Shown piece by piece: positions 35,229 to 44,134 of a stretch of 64,000 nucleotides of DNA; the stretch's first letter is position 1, and each line of letters opens with the position of its first letter. Location of the stretch: the NCBI GenBank assembly GCA_023664865.1, contig JAMPEU010000001.1, positions 192,281 through 256,280 on the forward strand. Direction: 5' to 3'. A program made the translations under genes and the position numbers. The notes beneath the pieces are model-generated. The model was not told the origin of the DNA. It saw only the letters and a list, made by a program, of their open reading frames with translations, and searched no databases. This DNA comes from Butyrivibrio sp. (GTDB lineage Bacteria; Bacillota; Clostridia; Lachnospirales; Lachnospiraceae).

Positions 35229-37937
35229 TCACGCATCGCTTCCTAAAAGCGTCTCGTCCTTTGCATTTATATAATAAGCAAAACCAAAAGTTCTTATACC
35301 CGCATTACATGCAAGCGAGACAGAACTCCTGCGCATATACACCTTTTCAAACGGAATACATTTAAGCGTTTCACGGCGTATCTGCTCCTGCTCATCCACG
35401 CTGCAGCATACATGTGAGATATAAATAACATCTGTATTTATTCGTTTTTTATACAAAAGATGCCAGCGTATAAACCGTCTCCACGCGTTGTCAAGCCTTC
35501 CCGCCCTTATTCCTGACATAACCATGCCGCTCTGGCTCATTTTAAAAGCAGGATGAAAACTGAACAGCTCACACACTTTTGCCACTGCCTTATTAGCGAA
35601 GCCATGCTGCGCAAAAATCATGGCAGACGGCATAATATAGCGCGATTCCACACGTTTTTTCATACTTTCCACATTAGCGCAGATTTTCTCTGCTGAAAAG
35701 CCTTCCATGGCAAGTTTAGCCGCATACAAAACTATCAACGCCTGACCGCATGATATTTGACCGGAATCAATCACATGCACATGGTCGAAACACTTTGAGG
35801 CTGCCAATGAGGTTTCATAGCTTTTACCCATGTTTTTCGCCATAGATATATGAATAACACGCTCCCCATGCGTCAGAGCCTCTGCGAAAAACTCCTCATA
35901 TTCTTCAACTGTCGCAACATTTGCCTCCGCCTTACTTGCCGAATCAGTCATATACTGGTTAAGGTTATCGGACGATATCTCCAATACATCGACAAAACGC
36001 CCGTTATCTGTCTGAATATACAGATACATCATTCCTATGTCATACTTTTCCAAAAGCTGCTCGGATAAATCGCTGACGCAGTCAGTAGTAATATATACCT
36101 TTCTAAGCTTATGGTGATTAGTCTTTTGCACATTTTCTTCATCCTGAACATCCTGCTGTACATCACGGTATTCAACTATATCGTTAGGAATAAATTTAAG
36201 GACCGCCTTCTCAAGCGCCATTCCCTGAATAGGCTTTTCAAGATATCCGTCAAAGCCTTCGTCCAAAAGCCTTTGCTCCGCCTCTGCGGCAGAATTGGCT
36301 GACAAAGCGATAACCGCGCTGTCACGGCATAGGCCGTTTTCCTGTTTTCTCAATAATTTTAATGTCTCGCTACCGTCCATTTCGGGCATCAAATAATCCA
36401 TCAAAATTACATGATAATACCTTCTTCTTGTTTTTTCAAGACATTCTGTACCGCTCTTCGCCACATCGACCTTCACCTTTGTCGCCGATAGCAGTTTGCT
36501 TTCTACCATTGAATTCATCGGGTTATCATCGACAATCAGCACCCTCGCCTCGGGAGCGGTAAAGCTCTGCCTGTATCTGTCAGCGTTTCCCTTGCCAAGT
36601 GAAAGGAACTTCACGCTGCCTATAGGCGCCGCATCAACTATATCCTGCGAAAGCACCACGGTAAACGTAGAACCTTTAGTATAAATGCTGTCCACGGTAA
36701 TCTCGCCGCCCATTAAATCAACAAGTTGTTTCGTAATGGCAAGCCCAAGGCCGCTGCCTTCCACCTTCCGGTTCTTATTCACATCCACTCTGCGGAATAC
36801 GTCGAAAATATGCTCCAGATTTTCTTTTCTGATGCCGATTCCGGTATCTGCTACGGATATCCTTAAGCTTATGGTTTCGCCCTTTACCGATTCCTCACGC
36901 ACGGAAAGCGTCACCGAACCTGTTTCGGTATATTTCGCGGCATTGGTCAGAATATTCAGAATCACCTGGCTTACCCTCTTCATGTCTCCGTACATTACAG
37001 AGGGAAGGCTTTCGTCAATATCCACGATAAAATCCAGTTTCTTTTCCTTAAGGCGCACTTGAATCATATCAATCAGGCTGCCGAATAAATCAACGGTATT
37101 ATACTGCTGCGGATTAATCTCCATTTTCTTCATTTCCACCTGAGAAAGGTCCAGTACGTCATTCACCAGATTTAACAACATTCTGCTTGCGCTCTGGATA
37201 TTCCGCGCATACTCTCTGGTTTCGTCCTCGCTACTTTCACGCAGAATCATCTCGTTTAACCCGATTATCGTATTGATGGGAGTGCGGATTTCGTGGCTCA
37301 TGCTCGCAAAAAAGCTGTTTTTCTCCTTACTTGCTTTTTCAAGCTCTTCCTGCTGCTCGCGCGCGATATTTCTCTCGATTTCAAACAGCTTCATCTGCAT
37401 CTTAAGTATAGCGCCTCCGGCAAGCCCTACCACAAATACCGAAAAAATAGAATCCATATATGCTGCGGCTTTTGACGCCATAGGCTCGATAAGTTCAGGG
37501 TAATAATAACCGCATGAATATGTCGCCACGTCCACCACTATCGATAATATAAGAAAGAACATCAGCTTTTTGCCCGAAAACATAAGGAAGACATAGAATA
37601 TCCCCAGTGCAAACCAGAGCGTGGCTCCGCCTTCAAGACCGCCGCTTAAGAAAAACATCGTCGGAAATACCATCAAAATAACAAGGAAGCCCACAATAAT
37701 AGCGGCAATGTCAATCCTGCGGTACTTAAAGGTAATCAGAATCTCTCCCACCATAACCGCAAGCAGTATAATGAGCGGCACGATTATGATGTTCACATCC
37801 ATCAGCAGAATACACTCCAATATCCCCAGCACGGCAAGCCCGCTGCCAATCAGGATAATCATTCTGAAAATGCGCTCCCTGATTTCATAATCCCTTCTAT
37901 ATATTATCTCTGTTAATTTTTTATACAGATTCTTCAT
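35229..37937 (-). CDS. Hybrid histidine kinase-receiver-DegV fusion
   Basis: It has 902 aa and a rare architecture. Residues 25-180 hold five to six membrane helices with little outside sequence. A short coiled coil leads to a HisKA domain with MSHEIRTP (phospho-His about 215). The HATPase has NAAKYTETG, VADTGIGI and GSGLGLAI. A receiver domain (about 465-582) has VDDNPMN and phospho-Asp 514 in ILMDYLMPEMDG. The last 290 residues (about 613-902) match a complete DegV domain: KVYITTDCVSDLSEQLLEKY at its start, VIHISMAKNMGKSYE, VHVIDSGQISCGQAL and GIRTFGFAYY at the end. DegV/FakB proteins bind fatty acids. The TSQPS lipid-contact motif is not conserved here, so the ligand is uncertain. RBS AAAGGGG. 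Follows a second hybrid kinase by 10 bp. Confidence 0.88.
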   Translation of the reverse strand: MKNLYKKLTEIIYRRDYEIRERIFRMIILIGSGLAVLGILECILLMDVNIIIVPLIILLAVMVGEILITFKYRRIDIAAIIVGFLVILMVFPTMFFLSGGLEGGATLWFALGIFYVFLMFSGKKLMFFLILSIVVDVATYSCGYYYPELIEPMASKAAAYMDSIFSVFVVGLAGGAILKMQMKLFEIERNIAREQQEELEKASKEKNSFFASMSHEIRTPINTIIGLNEMILRESSEDETREYARNIQSASRMLLNLVNDVLDLSQVEMKKMEINPQQYNTVDLFGSLIDMIQVRLKEKKLDFIVDIDESLPSVMYGDMKRVSQVILNILTNAAKYTETGSVTLSVREESVKGETISLRISVADTGIGIRKENLEHIFDVFRRVDVNKNRKVEGSGLGLAITKQLVDLMGGEITVDSIYTKGSTFTVVLSQDIVDAAPIGSVKFLSLGKGNADRYRQSFTAPEARVLIVDDNPMNSMVESKLLSATKVKVDVAKSGTECLEKTRRRYYHVILMDYLMPEMDGSETLKLLRKQENGLCRDSAVIALSANSAAEAEQRLLDEGFDGYLEKPIQGMALEKAVLKFIPNDIVEYRDVQQDVQDEENVQKTNHHKLRKVYITTDCVSDLSEQLLEKYDIGMMYLYIQTDNGRFVDVLEISSDNLNQYMTDSASKAEANVATVEEYEEFFAEALTHGERVIHISMAKNMGKSYETSLAASKCFDHVHVIDSGQISCGQALIVLYAAKLAMEGFSAEKICANVESMKKRVESRYIMPSAMIFAQHGFANKAVAKVCELFSFHPAFKMSQSGMVMSGIRAGRLDNAWRRFIRWHLLYKKRINTDVIYISHVCCSVDEQEQIRRETLKCIPFEKVYMRRSSVSLACNAGIRTFGFAYYINAKDETLLGSDA

Positions 37938-37947
37938 AAATTCCCCT

Positions 37948-40716
37948 TTACTTCCCGTTTCTCAGACTGTCTCTGATGTTAGCCACTGTTTCCAACGCCG
38001 ACATATAGTCAGACATTTCCACTTTTTTCTTTACAGGTTCAAGTCTCTGCGTAAGTCCTTCCCCATGGTATTGGTATTTCTGCATTTCTGACAGCAGTGT
38101 CAGCATCTTTTCACCATCCAGTGCATACACTGCGTCTTCAAACTCCGTTAAAAGTGTGTCGAACTTTTCTTCTGCAAGTTCTTCTGTGGGAGCGTTTGAG
38201 CCTGAGTTTTCTTCGATTGCTTTATTATCTGGCTTTTCCTCTTCAAACTCCTCCACTGGCTCGCTTAAGCTTTCCGTGGCAAGAAACTGCTCTACTTCTT
38301 TTATCACACGGCGGTATTCTATCAGCAGACCGTCGTGGTTAGCCTTGATAAAGCCGATATCGTCGCGCTTTCCGGCATGTTCTAAATCCTTTGCCTTAGC
38401 GGAAAGAACATCGGCGCCGATATTTTTCATGCCGCTTTTTATCGCATGCACCCTGATGGTATAATCTTTCCAGTTTCCGTCGGCAAAAAGCGTATTAAGC
38501 TGTTCTATCTCTTCCTCCGCGCCCTCGCAGCACACGTTTAAAACATTCAGATACAACTCTTTTCCGCCGCAATACAGCAATCCCTTCTCTACGTTCAAAT
38601 CTCCAACTGCAAACTCTTCGCTGTTCTTTTCCGAAACCTCTTCCTTAGTCTGGTATATCAGTTTCTTCTCCGGCAGATTGCGTTTCAGCACCCTTTCCAA
38701 TACGGAAGTCTCAATCGGCTTCTCCACAAAATCATTGAATCCCGCCTCCAGAAACATCTCACGGTTTCCCGGCGCGGCGTTTGCCGTCAGCACGACAATC
38801 GGCACTCTTTGGTAATAATGTCCTACTTTCTCGCGGATACGGTGCAGAGCCTCTATGCCGTCCATCACAGGCATCATATGATCCATGAACACAAGGTCGT
38901 ATGTCATGTCCTCAATCATATCCAACGCTTCCATTCCGCTCGTCGCATATGTAACCTTAATTCCATACTCCTTAAGCAGACCTTCCGCCACGCGGATATT
39001 TAGCATATTATCGTCCACTATCAGGACATGCGCTTCCGGCGCGATAAACCTGCCCTGACGCACCCACTGCTTGCCGCCTTCAGCCCCTGCGCTCCCATTC
39101 AGCACTGAAACCACAGGCAGTATGTAGAAAGGCTTGTAGAGTTTGATGATATTAGGATTGGTTATATATTTTTCCCTGGGACGATCGATTACAATTATCA
39201 CTTTGCCATGCTTTGAGATTTCATCAAAGTACGGCTCGTCCTCCTGATATTCTTCTAAGCTTATAAAAATATGCGTAAACGGCTCAAGGCTTTCCCTGCG
39301 CTTAAGCTCTGCTAAATTACGGCACGCATGGCACCTGACTTGAAGGCGTTTCACCATATTGACAATAAGCGTGGTATATTCGTCCCTTATAGACATCATG
39401 TCAAACTGCTCCATATCGAAATATGTAGCTATATTCAAATCTTCCCTGTGTTCTACCTGTACAATCGGCTTATCATCAAGCACTTTCTGCGGCACTACGA
39501 AGGAAAAATTGCTTCCCCTGTCTGGACGGCTCTTAACGGTAATGGTCCCGCCCATGTGGTGAATAAGTTCTTTTGAAATCGCCAATCCTAAACCTACGCC
39601 ACCGCTTTGCCTGTTCCTCCTTGTATCCACTTGTGTAAAGCTTTCAAACAGTTTCTCAAGGTTCGCCGCCTCTATGCCAATTCCGGTATCTTTAACCGAT
39701 ACACAGAGATTCACACCATAATTTTCTTTTCTGACGCTGACTGTAATGATAACGCCGCCCTCGCTGGTAAATTTGATGGCGTTATCCACCAGATTCATGA
39801 TTACCCTTCGTATCTTCTTCTCGTCGCCATACAAGACGCTGGGAATATCCGCAGCGCAGTCCACGATTAATTCAATCTGTTTCTCGCCCCTGCGCGCCAT
39901 CGCCATATTTATAATGTCGTTAATTGTGGAAGTGATATTATAAGCTTCTTCCTCAAGATTCATTTTTCCCTGCTGCAGTTGGGAAAAGTCAAGAATATCG
40001 CTGACCAGCGACATAAGATTGTGTCCCGCATCCCTGATGTCAAAAAGCTCCTCGCGTACTTTCTCCGTATCCTGCTCTCTCAGAGCCATATCGCTCATTC
40101 CGCAGATGGTATTGACAGGCGTCCGTATCTCATGGCTTATATTCGCCAGAAAGTCGTTTTTGCTCTGTTCTGCGTCCATAAGCGCCTCGACAACCTGATA
40201 CATCTGCCTGCTTGCCTCATTACGGTTCTTAAGCCAGACATACAGCACAATCTCCATACAGAAAATATTTCCAAGCTGATTCCACACATGCGCAATCGTC
40301 TCGGACGGCAGCTTGCTTAAGTTATCCGTAATGACGGCATGATAGAAAAGCACAAAAAACAGTGAACCTAACGTAATCCAGAGAAATTCCGGTTTCCCAT
40401 ATAACGCCACTAAAAGCAGCATAATCATGAACATAGGAAAAATTGCAGATACATCATCAACCGCCACGGCGTAAATAATAAGCATCGCCTGTATCATTAT
40501 ACAGGTAATCGCCGCCCTGACATTGATATTCCTGTATTTGCTTATCAATACGGAAAGAGTGACAAAATAAGCCGTCAAAAAGAACCCTATCAGCCATGCC
40601 TTCCCTTCCATGCCTGCGGCGGAAAAGCACAGCCTGACAGTATATACTCCATATATGGTATTGATGAATATCTCCATATTCCGTTGAGTTTTCTTATTTT
40701 TATTGAGAAATTCCAC
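37948..40716 (-). CDS. Hybrid histidine kinase with receiver and HPt domains
   Basis: It has 922 aa and starts at GTG 40716 with GGGGGAG 7 nt upstream. Six short membrane helices fill residues 20-155. HisKA has ISHEIRTP (phospho-His about 195), and the HATPase has NLVDNAIKFT, VKDTGIGI and GVGLGLAIS. A region at about 435-545 resembles a degenerate receiver. A full receiver follows with LIVDDNMLN and phospho-Asp about 610 in VFMDHMMPVMDG. The C-terminal HPt domain has VHAIKSGMKNIGA (phospho-His about 754) and then an acidic tail. This allows a complete His-Asp-His relay inside one protein, which could feed the receiver protein encoded 12 bp upstream or the DegV fusion downstream. The sensory input is probably membrane-associated. 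Confidence 0.93.
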   Translation of the reverse strand: MEFLNKNKKTQRNMEIFINTIYGVYTVRLCFSAAGMEGKAWLIGFFLTAYFVTLSVLISKYRNINVRAAITCIMIQAMLIIYAVAVDDVSAIFPMFMIMLLLVALYGKPEFLWITLGSLFFVLFYHAVITDNLSKLPSETIAHVWNQLGNIFCMEIVLYVWLKNRNEASRQMYQVVEALMDAEQSKNDFLANISHEIRTPVNTICGMSDMALREQDTEKVREELFDIRDAGHNLMSLVSDILDFSQLQQGKMNLEEEAYNITSTINDIINMAMARRGEKQIELIVDCAADIPSVLYGDEKKIRRVIMNLVDNAIKFTSEGGVIITVSVRKENYGVNLCVSVKDTGIGIEAANLEKLFESFTQVDTRRNRQSGGVGLGLAISKELIHHMGGTITVKSRPDRGSNFSFVVPQKVLDDKPIVQVEHREDLNIATYFDMEQFDMMSIRDEYTTLIVNMVKRLQVRCHACRNLAELKRRESLEPFTHIFISLEEYQEDEPYFDEISKHGKVIIVIDRPREKYITNPNIIKLYKPFYILPVVSVLNGSAGAEGGKQWVRQGRFIAPEAHVLIVDDNMLNIRVAEGLLKEYGIKVTYATSGMEALDMIEDMTYDLVFMDHMMPVMDGIEALHRIREKVGHYYQRVPIVVLTANAAPGNREMFLEAGFNDFVEKPIETSVLERVLKRNLPEKKLIYQTKEEVSEKNSEEFAVGDLNVEKGLLYCGGKELYLNVLNVCCEGAEEEIEQLNTLFADGNWKDYTIRVHAIKSGMKNIGADVLSAKAKDLEHAGKRDDIGFIKANHDGLLIEYRRVIKEVEQFLATESLSEPVEEFEEEKPDNKAIEENSGSNAPTEELAEEKFDTLLTEFEDAVYALDGEKMLTLLSEMQKYQYHGEGLTQRLEPVKKKVEMSDYMSALETVANIRDSLRNGK

Positions 40717-40728
40717 AGCGTTCTCCCC

Positions 40729-41802
40729 CTAATGCAACTGCCTGTATATCTTTCTTAGGATTTTAAAAATATCTGCATTGAACTTCTTGTCCACATCCGC
40801 CTCCATCATGGATAAGGCTTCCTCAATATGATACGGATCTCTGTATACGCGGTTCTCTGTCATCGCGCAGTAAGCGCTCACCACGGAAATAATCTGTGCG
40901 GACAAGGGAATTTCCTTACCTTTTAAACCGCACGGATAGCCGCTGCCATCCCAATTTTCATGATGATAATGCGCAATATCTATCGACATCTGCAAGAAAT
41001 CATTATAATCCCCGGTATCCCGTATATCTTCCAGAATCCTTGCCCCGATAGTGGTGTGCGTCCTTATTACTTCCAGTTCTTCAGTGGAAAGCGGCTCTTT
41101 TTTCTGCAAAAGGTCAGTAGGTATCGCCACGTTGCCTAGGTCGCATATAGGCGCCGCCAGTTCTATCGTATCTATGTATGAATCAGATATCTGGCTTCCA
41201 TACTCTTCAGATAACTGCATCGCTTCCGCCAATACCCGGCAGTTATAGCTCAGCCTTTCCATATGGTCTTTATCATAACATGCGTTTTCTCTCGCCACGC
41301 GGATAAGCGCATATAGCACATTCTTCTTCTCCATCTCAAGCTGGTGGAGCTGCTCTTCCACCGAAACCTGAAGCCGCCTGTTCATTTCCATCATTTCAGT
41401 GCTTGTTTCATAAAGTTTCAAATGCAGCTTAAGCCTTGCCTTTACCACCTGCGGTATAAACGGTTTGGTAATATAATCTCCGCCCCCAAGGTCAAGACCT
41501 TTCACAACGTCTGACGGATCGTCAAAGGCGGAGATGAATATTATCTGAATATCCCTGGTTGCCGGATTTTCTTTCAATATCTTACAGAACTCATATCCGT
41601 CCATTTCCGGCATCGCTATGTCCAGAATAATCAACTGCGGACTAAGCTTGTTGACGATTTTAAGCGCCTGTACGCCGTTCTCCGCCAATATCGGCTGGTA
41701 TCCCATCTCCTGAATTATATCCCTTAATACAAATCTGTTTGATGCGACATCATCTACAATAAGAATCTTTATCTTTTCGTCTATACTAACACCTTCTTCC
41801 AA
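40729..41802 (-). CDS. Response regulator with degenerate HD-GYP domain
   Basis: It has 357 aa. The receiver domain (10-125) has LIVDDVASN and phospho-Asp about 61 in LDIAMPEMDGYEF. A short coiled coil leads to an HD-GYP-like domain (about 170-350) retaining HHENWDGSGYP and PLSAQIISV. The metal-binding HD dyad is CD in PICDLGNVAIP (about 219), and the later Asp pair normally in VADVYDAL reads VVSAYCAM. Phosphodiesterase activity on c-di-GMP is therefore doubtful; it may bind nucleotide or act as an adaptor. The start is TTG 41802, lying in the T run of the pfkA terminator with no clear ribosome site; a start a few codons later is possible. First gene of the kinase cluster. Confidence 0.82.
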   Translation of the reverse strand: MEEGVSIDEKIKILIVDDVASNRFVLRDIIQEMGYQPILAENGVQALKIVNKLSPQLIILDIAMPEMDGYEFCKILKENPATRDIQIIFISAFDDPSDVVKGLDLGGGDYITKPFIPQVVKARLKLHLKLYETSTEMMEMNRRLQVSVEEQLHQLEMEKKNVLYALIRVARENACYDKDHMERLSYNCRVLAEAMQLSEEYGSQISDSYIDTIELAAPICDLGNVAIPTDLLQKKEPLSTEELEVIRTHTTIGARILEDIRDTGDYNDFLQMSIDIAHYHHENWDGSGYPCGLKGKEIPLSAQIISVVSAYCAMTENRVYRDPYHIEEALSMMEADVDKKFNADIFKILRKIYRQLH

Positions 41803-41838
41803 AAAAGGCTGAACCTTGACTGATTCAGCCTTTTTCTT
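41801..41838 (-). terminator. pfkA terminator overlapping the start of the regulator gene
   Basis: On the minus strand AAAAAGGCTGAA and TTCAGCCTTTTTT form a 12-bp stem with a T run that ends exactly at the TTG start of the next gene (41802). Readthrough is the only obvious source of transcript for the signalling genes, since no good promoter was seen between. Confidence 0.85.
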
Positions 41839-41902
41839 AATTTTATTTAGTCAAATGCCTTAAACAAGCCTCTTTGCCTACTACACATTATTCTTGCGCA
41901 GA

Positions 41903-43132
41903 TTAAGCCTTGCGTACCAAATGGCGAGGCAGCCCGTTTACAAATAACGGCTGTAATTCACCCATAATAAGCGGTCTTGCATACTTCTCATAACCGTCGT
42001 TAAGGTTCTTGCCGTCCGCTGTTATCCACTCATCGGGAACTTTTCTTTCAACATTGGCAATCGCATGAATATCATATGCGCTTGTCCCGCACTGGTAAGG
42101 AGCGTCGCCGTTTCTGTCAAGAGTAATCATCATGCCCGTCTTGCCTTCTTCAGCTGCATTTACAGCATCAAAACCAACCTGGAACGCTTCGTTGATATCG
42201 GTTAAGGAAGCCAGATGCGTAGCTGCACGCTGCAAGGTCGAAAATTCAATAGCGCGAGTCTTAAGGCCTGTCTCTGCCGCAATCTTATTGGCAAGCATAG
42301 CCGCTGTACCTGACATCTGCTTGTGTCCGAAGGCGTCAACCGCTACTTCTTTACCAAGCTCGCATACATAACGTCCGTCCGCAATATGCACGCCTTCTGA
42401 TACGGCGATAACTACGGAAGACTTCTCGTTGGCAAGCTTCTTAACATCTTCCATGAACTTGTCCATGTCGAATACTTTCTCGGGTAAATAAATAGCGTCA
42501 GGACCGCTGCAGTCATCGCCCTTAGAAAGCGCTGCCGCTGCAGTAAGCCAGCCTGCGTTACGTCCCATAATCTCTACGATGCAGATGGTAGGCTTCTGTG
42601 CGCCAAAAGACTCGTTGTCGCGGATAATCTCTTTCATGCTGGTCGCAATATACTTAGCAGCAGAACCATACCCGGGGCAGTGGTCGGTAATCGGAAGATC
42701 GTTATCAATCGTCTTGGGAACTCCCATGAACCTCTGCGGTTTGTTATGAGCCGCCGCATAATCGGATAACATCTTCACCGTATCCATAGAGTCGTTGCCG
42801 CCCGCATAGAACAGGCACTCGATATCGTGTTTCTCCATAATCTCAAAAATTTTCTCATATACGTCCTCATGCCCTTCAATCTTAGGCATTTTGAAACGGC
42901 ATGAACCCAAGAACGCCGAAGGAGTCCTTTTCAGTAATTCGATTCCCGTCTCGTCGTCAAGGTATTCTCCAAGGTCAATCATCTTGTCCTGCAAAAATCC
43001 CTCAATACCGTGAACCATACCATAAATCTTTTTTACTCCCAGTTTCTTAGCTGCGGCATATACGCCCGCTACGGAAGAATTAATAACGGCAGTAGGACCG
43101 CCGGACTGACCAACAACAATATTTCCCTTCAT
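41903..43132 (-). CDS. pfkA: 6-phosphofructokinase, predicted PPi-dependent
   Basis: It has 409 aa. GQSGGPTAVIN at the N-terminus and YAGGNDSMDT bind the phosphoryl donor. The catalytic block is VPKTIDNDLP: Lys in place of Gly in PKTID, and Asn-Asp in place of Asp-Gly in the GGDG motif, are the known markers that favour pyrophosphate over ATP. The enzyme interconverts fructose 6-phosphate and fructose 1,6-bisphosphate. It is longer than ATP-PfkA (about 320), as expected for PPi types. It has its own strong promoter, and the terminator overlaps the next gene. PPi use is inference from residues. Confidence 0.92.
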   Translation of the reverse strand: MKGNIVVGQSGGPTAVINSSVAGVYAAAKKLGVKKIYGMVHGIEGFLQDKMIDLGEYLDDETGIELLKRTPSAFLGSCRFKMPKIEGHEDVYEKIFEIMEKHDIECLFYAGGNDSMDTVKMLSDYAAAHNKPQRFMGVPKTIDNDLPITDHCPGYGSAAKYIATSMKEIIRDNESFGAQKPTICIVEIMGRNAGWLTAAAALSKGDDCSGPDAIYLPEKVFDMDKFMEDVKKLANEKSSVVIAVSEGVHIADGRYVCELGKEVAVDAFGHKQMSGTAAMLANKIAAETGLKTRAIEFSTLQRAATHLASLTDINEAFQVGFDAVNAAEEGKTGMMITLDRNGDAPYQCGTSAYDIHAIANVERKVPDEWITADGKNLNDGYEKYARPLIMGELQPLFVNGLPRHLVRKA

Positions 43133-43176
43133 TGCAAAAATCTCCTTTAATATCTTAATTTTTAATTTCTCATGAA

Positions 43177-43205
43177 ATTATACCAAAAAAATCCATATGT
43201 GGCAA
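43177..43205 (-). promoter_or_regulatory. Promoter of pfkA
   Basis: On the minus strand TTGCCA (43205-43200) and perfect TATAAT (43182-43177) are 17 bp apart. Confidence 0.8.
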
Positions 43206-43220
43206 GCGCGAAAAGGGGAA

Positions 43221-44108
43221 CTATGCCAAACATATTATTCTTGCATATTTATTTTCCGAATCTTCAACAATCTTGATTTTTCCTGTTTGAATAAGGTAAT
43301 CTATCCTTTTTGCATACCACCAGTCTCCTACTCCAAGAGGGCTATTGCCAAGTATATCGCCAATCAGCCTTGCTTCTTTTATCGGCTTTGGGGAAATTCT
43401 TTTCCAGATTAGGAAATCATAAAAGTCCTGCGCCACTCCGATAAGCTTTCCATTGACAAACGCGCGCAACGGGCTGTTATCCTCCTGCAAACTGCTCCAT
43501 AACATAGCATACATTCTGATTTCTTCCTCTGATAATTTATTTTCACAATTTAAAAATCCGGCAAATTCTTCTGCGGCAACCTCGCCCCAGTTTTTACATG
43601 AAACAATGACATTATCGGGGCGAACTCTGTATTCGGGCAGTTTTACAACGCTTATTTCATTCTGATGTCCTTGAAGGCTTACGCATAAATGATAAAATCC
43701 ACATCTTGAATATGGCGCGTCGCTATACCATATCCTAATCTTCTCCCCATCTGCTAAGTATTCTTTCAGTCGTTCCATTTCAGCGCAATAATGTCCACAC
43801 AACTGCATCAGCTCCGTATCCATCGTATCATCTTTTGTCCCTCGTTCTTGCGCATACATGGAATAAATCAGGTTCCTGCGGTACTCACTATTTACATCTT
43901 CCCTTATATCACCAATATCTAATAAAAAGCCAAGACAAATCACCTCGTCAGGCGTTCCTTCAATCCAGCCGCAGTTTTCCCTTTCCGGCGGTTTCTTTTT
44001 TCCGACTGTCCATATAGCTGTAGGACCATCAACTTTACTTATGATAACGGTGCTTTTGGCTGCCTTCATTGCGCCTGCTTCACTTTCTCCGAATAATACT
44101 TCTATCAT
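43221..44108 (-). CDS. DUF1835/DUF3658-domain protein
   Basis: It has 295 aa and appears cytoplasmic. The N-terminus (IEVLFGESEAGAMKAA) matches the start of DUF1835. The C-terminal portion with YAKRIDYLIQTGKIKIVED matches DUF3658. Two-domain proteins of this kind are common in Firmicutes and have no assigned activity that I know of. It is adjacent to the Na/Ca exchanger gene (26 bp) and on the same strand. The call is from memory of the family pattern. Confidence 0.75.
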   Translation of the reverse strand: MIEVLFGESEAGAMKAAKSTVIISKVDGPTAIWTVGKKKPPERENCGWIEGTPDEVICLGFLLDIGDIREDVNSEYRRNLIYSMYAQERGTKDDTMDTELMQLCGHYCAEMERLKEYLADGEKIRIWYSDAPYSRCGFYHLCVSLQGHQNEISVVKLPEYRVRPDNVIVSCKNWGEVAAEEFAGFLNCENKLSEEEIRMYAMLWSSLQEDNSPLRAFVNGKLIGVAQDFYDFLIWKRISPKPIKEARLIGDILGNSPLGVGDWWYAKRIDYLIQTGKIKIVEDSENKYARIICLA

Positions 44109-44134
44109 ACTTAATCCCTATACTCCTTTTTACC

